A stretch of DNA of 64,000 nucleotides, taken from the NCBI RefSeq assembly GCF_000471905.2, contig NW_006499883.1:3842490-3906489 (forward strand), written 5' to 3'. Both the position numbers and the translations under genes were made by a program. The DNA is from Amborella trichopoda. Its lineage: Eukaryota > Streptophyta > Magnoliopsida > Amborellales > Amborellaceae. Below the pieces are notes generated by a model. The model was not told the origin of the DNA. It worked only from the letters and a program-made list of their open reading frames with translations, and did no database searches. This document shows, piece after piece, positions 57,901 through 64,000 of this stretch (its first letter is position 1; every line of letters begins with the position of its first letter).

Positions 57901-60900
57901 AAAGTCATTGTATGACTGCAAGGAAGATTGTTTGATTGGTACATCAATATTGGAGAATATAGCCAAACTCAATTAAGGAATTGTGAGTCAATTGTTGAAT
58001 TCCTTAATTATTTGGTATCTGAATTCACAGGTCCTGTTAAACATGAACAAATTACTACACGTGAAGAATTATTTCAGCTTAAATGTTGTTCATTCAAAAG
58101 ACAAGACCTTGAGAAACATTTATCGAAAATGAATAAACGATACCATAAAATTGGAGGTATTGATGATGTGAACTTAAAGCAATTTTATCTCGAGTCTATT
58201 CCTCCGACCCTTGGTAAAGAAGCAACAAAAACAATGGAGAACCAAGGTCTCACAATTCAGAATGTCAGTTTTGGTGAGATTTATCAATTTGTCCTTCATG
58301 CTTTAGAAAGGTTATGTAACGAAGTTGAATTTGTGAAGTTATGTAACCAAGTTGAATTTGTGAAGCAGATGAAAAAGAATAAACATCTCCTAGGCAAATA
58401 TTGTGACAAACCTCATTTGAAGATCAAGTGTGAACAAGAAAAACAATGCGTTTGTCCTCCCTTTGGAAAAAAGAAGAAGTCTGAGCAAAAGAGAAAAAGA
58501 AGAAATTTAAGAGATTTAAATATCTTCGCAGATCCAGATTTCGAAAAAACAGGAAAAAAGGAGATCGTTGTTATGTTTGTGGAAAAAAAATGACACTTTG
58601 CAAAAGATTGCCCGAACCAGAAAAAGAAAAAGAAAATCATTAATCTGTTATCCCAAGTCCTAAATGAAGACATTGAAGTTGATTTAGAGTCAGTATTTTA
58701 TCTAGATGATGAGCAAAATGATGAAACATTGATATCGATTTCATATGCAGATGATTTTGAACTCAATGAGATAAGCAATACTCCTGAGATACTGTCTCTA
58801 CAACCTGAAATTCCTAAAATACACAGGATACCTTTCCAACCTTCCCCCATAGCCCTTGTTCAAATCCTCCATGAACAATATTCCAAACCTTTGACAATCC
58901 AAGCCTTTTTTGATATTGGTGCATCTGCTAGCATTCTTAAACTTGATTTGCTACCAAAACAATTTTGGGAAACTTGCAATCAAACTTTTTGAGCTGCTAA
59001 GGGAGAAAAATTTACCATCACCCAAATTAGTAAACCAATCCTCATCAAACTATTTCCAAAAGTTGTTATCCAACATAAACTCTTAGGATCTTATTTACCG
59101 AATAAAGACCTCCTATTAGGATTTGATGTTTTACACCAAGTAAAACTTCAATGGACCTCCAAAGGCCTTCATTTTAGAAATATGACCTTACCCTAGATTG
59201 TTAATCTAGATCAAACCCATACCTTAGAAACTGTTCGACAAAAGATCATATCTTATTGTTGTTCAAATTCCCATTCTGAATTCCTTAAAAAATGCACCAA
59301 CCCACTTTGGAGAAACCAAAACTTTTATGTCAAACTCCCTTTCAAAAAGAATGAAGACATCAACGCTACAAAAGCCTCCCACAGATGATTAAATCCTGAT
59401 TTGTTAGAACAAGTCAAGCAAGAAATTCATGATCTGATTAAAGAATGATTAATTGAATCAACTAGTTCTCCCTGGGCATATGAAGCCTTTTATGTCAATA
59501 AAAGAGCAGAACAAACCCGAAGAAAACTTAGATTAGTCATCAACTATCAACCATTGAATACCTTTCTTGCAGATGATAAGTTTCCTTTGTCCAACCAGAT
59601 TAGCTTATTTTCTCAAATATCTCATGCTCATATATTTTCAAAATTTGATTTAAAGTCACGATTTTGACAAATAGGCATACATCCAGATGATAGACCAAAA
59701 ACAGCCTTTTGGCTTCCAAATTACCACTTTCAATGGACTGTTATACCCTCTGGTTTGAAAAATGCACCCACTTATTTTCAAAAGGTTTTAACCACTATTT
59801 TCGAACCAATCTTGACACAAGCTTTGATATATATAGATGACATTCTACTATTCTCTCTTGATCTTGAAAGTCATGTCAATCTATTGGATAAGTTTTATTC
59901 CCTTTGCTGTAAATACGGTATCATGCTCTCCGAAAAAAAGTGTCTTTGCTACTACTGAAATAGATTTTCTTTGTATGCATTTCCATAATGGTATGTACAG
60001 ATTACAACCCCAAATAGCTAAACATATTTTAGATTTTCCTGGTACTTTGACCTCAATAAAACAAATCCAGTAATTCCTAGGCATTGTAAATTACATGTCC
60101 CCTTTTATTCCTAAGCTTTTTTTGTTTACCAATCCCCTTTATCTTCTGTTAAAGAAAAAAGCACCACCATGGAAACAAAAACAGATTGAGTGTGTTCAGG
60201 AGCTCAAAAGATTATCTCAAAACTTACCTTCTTTGAAAATACCTTCCAATGGAAAAGAGTTTTGCAAACTGACGCATCAAGATGAGTTTTGGGCTTGTAT
60301 TTTGCTTGAGCAGATTAAAAAAGACAGGATGATTTGTGGCTATAAAAGTGGAAAATTTAAACAGGTAGAAATGCATTATCATTCCACTTTTAAAGAAATA
60401 CCGGCTGTCAAACGAGGAATTGAAAAATTTCCAATTTCATCTTATTGGCCATAATTTTCATGTAGAAATGGATTTGTCTGCTTTCCCCAACATGTTAAAA
60501 TTTAAAAACGAAATACTTCCAAATCCTCAATTACTGAGATGGTCAAATTGGTTTTCGCAATAGAACTTTGAATACAAACAAATCTTTGGGAAAAATAATG
60601 TTTTTGCAGACATGTTTTCAAGGAAAAAGTTTTCAGACCAGCTGCTTCTCCCAGCAATTCCTTTTTTAGGTGCCATCATCAGCATTGATGATAATGAACA
60701 AGACCTCCCTGATGAAATTTATGAAGTAATCCTCAGAAAAACTATGGATTCAAGGAATGATCTAATGCAACAGAAAATGCATGAAATAATGCTAAGAAAC
60801 CATGGAGATTGTTTTCAAGGAATTCGATGCCATCCAAACTACCCGTTCCTATCCTTATTCCTGACTAGACATTACTATAATATGTCAAAAGAAGTCATTT

Positions 60901-61669
60901 GCTTTCTTTGGTATCTTATCCAAAACCACCATATATGTTTTATCTTCCATGTAAAAAAACTTTTATCCTACCTTAGACATTGTCATTTTCTTCAATGGAA
61001 TAATTACCAACATCCCAATCCTCGAGCTTTAAACTTTTATAGATTTTTTATAAAGCATTACCATTATAACCAGTGGTTTGAATCGTTTGGACATCCTCAT
61101 AAACCTTATATCATTATAGCCTTCCACCAAGATCTTAATCCCCATGTTTATTTTGAACATACTTAGATTACCCAATACCCCATTATTGAAACCATTGAAT
61201 GGTATGATTCTAATCTTTTAAGTTTCTGGCTATTTCAAACTGATTTATGGAAAAAATTAAATATCACCATGTGTTATATTAACAGAATCAAAGATCATCA
61301 TGTGTTATATTAACAAAATCAAAGATCATCATGTGTTATATTAACAGAATCCAGCCAGAATGGATTCTTTTAAATGTTTATACAAGGAATACAATATGGA
61401 CTGATGAAACCCCCAGAGAAGCAGCTTTACTATATCAACTTCATTTATAGCTGGCAGACCAACCTCCTTCTGGAGAACCAGAAGATAGTTCAAGTGATGA
61501 TACTTATACTGAACCATCTCATAGCCCTCCTTCATCATCAAGTTATAACTCAGATGGATACCCTTATGATCTTTATCCTGACACTGATTGAGGATGAAGC
61601 CACATTGCGTATGAAGCCGCACCTGCACTGTTGAAGATAAAGCCACATGAAGCTGCACTTGCACTATAG

Positions 61670-61800
61670 CTTATTATTTTGTCAGCAGACACTATAGCTT
61701 ACTATTTGTCGGCAGACACTGTAGCTTACTATATTTGTCGGCAGGCACTGTAGCTCACTATTTCGTCGGCAAGCACTGTTCATCAGCTTTTCACTGTTCA
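61670..61800 (+). repeat. Short tandem repeats in fossil non-coding end
   Basis: About four imperfect units of roughly 30 bp around GTAGCTTACTATTTGTCGGC, just upstream of the TATA box. Similar arrays near pararetrovirus promoters can act as enhancer sequence; here that is inference only. Confidence 0.7.
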
Positions 61801-61934
61801 TGTCGGGACACCTGGCACTGTTTGTTGGCCACCGACTACTGTAGACCACCTTTTCACTATACATAATGCCACCTGTCCAGGTCAGCTGTACTTTTTTTAT
61901 TTTTGTTTGGAATCCGCCTTTCTTGTCCGGGGTC

Positions 61935-61942
61935 TATAAATA
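61935..61942 (+). promoter_or_regulatory. TATA box of the pararetrovirus fossil
   Basis: TATAAATA in GGTCTATAAATACCCC, placed after the coding part and before a T-rich leader-like stretch. This is where the family has its full-length transcript promoter. Confidence 0.65.
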
Positions 61943-62882
61943 CCCCTTCATGGCATTTGTAATGGCCAGAGTGCTTCTAGAGCCTCTCAGCCTTAGTTTT
62001 CTTTTGTGTTCTTTACTTCTTTACTTCCTGCCTTATTTTCTTCCTTGCTTATGTTTTCCGTTGTGATTTTCTTTTATACTTGGAAGATCTTTCTATCCCT
62101 TGTATGATTTTGTAATTTCTGGTATGCATGTTTAAGTATTGTCTGATCTTTTGTCTATTTCTGATCTACTTCTTATCTTACTTCTGATCTTACTGAGTCT
62201 TTTTGTTTTTCTAGTTCTCTATATCTCATTCTAGCAGACAAATGAGATGATCCTTACCTCATGTCTATTTAATCCATACTTGTGAGCAAACTTAGGAATC
62301 TAGTCACTGTCTTTAATATTTGAATTTGCATTGATAAGACATCCATAGAAGCATTTATTTATCCTTGGTTCTGAAGCATAGCTTATTGACATTTGCTATA
62401 AACAAAATATGTTCTTTCCTACAATGTATCAAACTACTTTACCCTTCTTCCAATGGTCTATTCTTATCTGGTTGTCCTGTTAGAGGTTTCTGGCATCCAT
62501 CTCAAAGATCTTCTTCCACTGATTGATTTTCCTTTTTGATATGTCTCAGACTCAGCTCCATTGATAATTCGAAACATGCTAGATCATCCACCTTTTAACA
62601 ATTGTATTAACCTTTTAGAAATTCCAAAAAACTATGATGGCACAAAACTTGTATACAGCCTTCTATTATAGATAAGATGGAATTTGCTCCCATGCATGAA
62701 TGTTTCCATTAGAAGGGAGAGTAGATGAACTTTGTGTTCTACGTGGAGGAATGCTTATATGTGAGAGTGTCTTGTGAAATTTCAAGGGCTAGTTAGGAAC
62801 AATGGGGCAGAACTATGTTGTTCAAGAACTTCATTACCATTCATATTGTGATCGTTCTCTAATAATCCAAAATTTTTTTTTT

Positions 62883-62982
62883 TTTCCTCCCCTCCCTCGT
62901 CCCTCCTCACTCCCCCCCCCCCCCCCCCCTTCCGCGCCCTCCCCCACCCCAACCCCCACCCCCACCCCCACCCCAGCCCCGG
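62883..62982 (+). repeat. C-rich low-complexity tract
   Basis: Poly-C run (about 62911-62929) followed by CCCCCACCCCCACCCC-type repeats. Open frames here on both strands are artefacts of the repeat. Confidence 0.9.
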
Positions 62983-63930
62983 GGTCAAGCTCTATATATG
63001 CGGGGTGTTTATGGTAGAAAACTTCAAGTTGTTGACTAGTATCCATTCAGACCAGCTTTTCTATTCACTGTCACTAATTGGTGTTTCCTGATCTTGAATT
63101 TCCATTTGTAAATTGCAACTAGTTCTAATACTTTACTCATGAATTTGTATTAGAACAATATTTGCAAGGGGTGCAATCTGTTCAACCAGCAAATTGAATG
63201 AATATTTTCTAACATTTGTTTTGGTTGAAGTGGCTTAGCCTTGGTTGTTGAGACTTTTTAATGGCCAATCTTATGCTCTTTATGCCTAACTCATGGTTTA
63301 CTTTCGATTTTTAATAGTCAAGGCCAAAGTCTCAACATGTAATGAAAAAAAATGGAAAGTAGATAATTGTATACTGCATTCGATGGTGTCAATGAGATAT
63401 CTTATTTCTAAAACAATGACTTTCCTCTGTACATATAGTGGATGTAACTATGAAGCTCTTTGTGTGCAAGATGTTTATCATGAAAAACTCTGAATATGGT
63501 ATCCATGAGGATTCACAGAACAAGGCTAGTGGAGGAAGAGAGTGGGGGCTAATAAGAATGATCAGTCAGTGAGGGACTTGGTGATGGTCCACTTTAAGAA
63601 TGCATTGCTCACATTAGGTTTTAGCTTGGGTTTTATAAACAGTGATGTTTTTTAAACTCTCTTTTAATGAATGGAAATGAAATGAAATTGAATTTCATTT
63701 TTTGGACATGTACGTATTAATTTATTTAGCTTCTTTAAATCTATTTGAATGTTAATCTTTAAAAAGTGTGTTCCATACTCTAAGGTGGAAGGGTTGTTAT
63801 TTCTTTACTCCAGGGTGAATGAAACACACAATTTCAGCATCAATGGTTCCTCTCATGCTTTATGATGCAATCTTTTTTAACATTGTGCTAATCTCTGTGG
63901 ACTTTGGCGCAAGGATGGGTGCATATAAAG

Positions 63931-63931
63931 A

Positions 63932-63967
<36 letters not shown>
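63931..63967 (+). repeat. GA microsatellite
   Basis: Uninterrupted AG units. Confidence 0.95.
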
Positions 63968-63982
63968 ATTGTAAGATTGATA

Positions 63983-64000
63983 ATTATATATATATATATA
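63983..64000 (+). repeat. TA microsatellite at window end
   Basis: TA units running to the last base. Confidence 0.9.

Larger units (their letters stand above)
54999..62250 (+). mobile_element. Endogenous pararetrovirus fossil (Caulimoviridae, petuvirus/florendovirus-like)
   Basis: Broken copy of a plant pararetrovirus genome, close to one genome in length. Parts in order: tRNA-Met primer-binding site TGGTATCAGAGC (54999-55010); movement-protein region (about 55680-56130); a coiled-coil and proline-rich region (56872-57800); a capsid-like region with a CCHC knuckle near 58570-58620; an aspartic protease patch (about 58910); reverse transcriptase with YIDD (about 59830); RNase H region (about 60090-60640); a further unassigned region (60612-61640); then a non-coding end with short repeats and a TATA box. 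Domains largely along one strand in polyprotein order suggest the petuvirus/florendovirus side of the family; the genus is inference. It carries roughly a dozen or more breaks, so it is an old, inactive insertion. No LTRs, as expected for the family. Ends are approximate. Confidence 0.85.
62251..64000. other. Right flank, no gene recognised
   Basis: Unique A/T-rich sequence, including a C-rich stretch. Frames at 63293-63493 and elsewhere are open but unremarkable. It could be a UTR or intron of a gene beyond the window. Confidence 0.4.

Noticed and set aside
61262-61352. Repeated CATGTGTTATATTAAC words as a CRISPR-like array.
   Set aside because: Three adjacent direct repeats without unique spacers, in a plant genome; a simple tandem expansion inside the pararetrovirus fossil.
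62782-63046. Glycine-rich and proline-rich open frames on both strands.
   Set aside because: They are translations of a C-rich low-complexity tract.

Overview
This is a 64 kb piece of a flowering-plant nuclear genome. It is A/T-rich, its introns are very long and full of transposons, and it contains plant-type LINEs, an endogenous plant pararetrovirus and a transferred piece of plastid DNA. Two host genes can be read, both on the minus strand. No bacterial-type operons, CRISPR arrays or rRNA genes are visible. The expanded introns suggest a TE-rich dicot or basal eudicot, but the sequence does not fix the species.

Gene 1 (342-9524, minus, running off the left edge) is an MBD8-like methyl-CpG-binding-domain protein. 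Exon 1 (8293-9524) and exon 2 (342-471) together encode one MBD-type domain, split by a 7.8 kb intron that holds a hAT-type MITE and a small LTR element.

Gene 2 (24296-49408, minus) is the gene for UDP-GlcNAc:dolichyl-phosphate GlcNAc-1-phosphotransferase (ALG7/DPAGT1/plant GPT), the first enzyme of the dolichol pathway of N-glycosylation. All 11 exons can be placed. They join in frame at GT-AG introns into a 436-residue protein. Intron 1 (11.9 kb) holds a decayed copy of the plastid rpoB-rpoC1 region, itself cut by a hAT element, a long-TIR MITE and an RTE-type LINE. Intron 4 (6.3 kb) holds an L1 fragment and a Ty1/copia fossil that carries two younger DNA transposons.

Between and outside the genes: a near full-length but dead L1-type LINE (about 10740-18590) carrying a 1.5 kb MULE-like element with long TIRs; an L1 3' fragment (about 20780-21760); a second long L1 copy on the minus strand (about 51262-53990); and a broken Caulimoviridae fossil of about 7 kb (about 54999-62250). 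A MITE family with 9-bp target duplications is present in three dated copies, one nested in an older relative.

The main story is chronology. Target duplications and nesting give a relative order of events inside two housekeeping-gene introns whose splice sites and reading frame have stayed intact. I did not find a convincing new enzymatic system. The best candidates for follow-up are the plastid-DNA/transposon nest in GPT intron 1, the 9-bp-TSD MITE family, and the MULE-like element with unexplained internal sequence.
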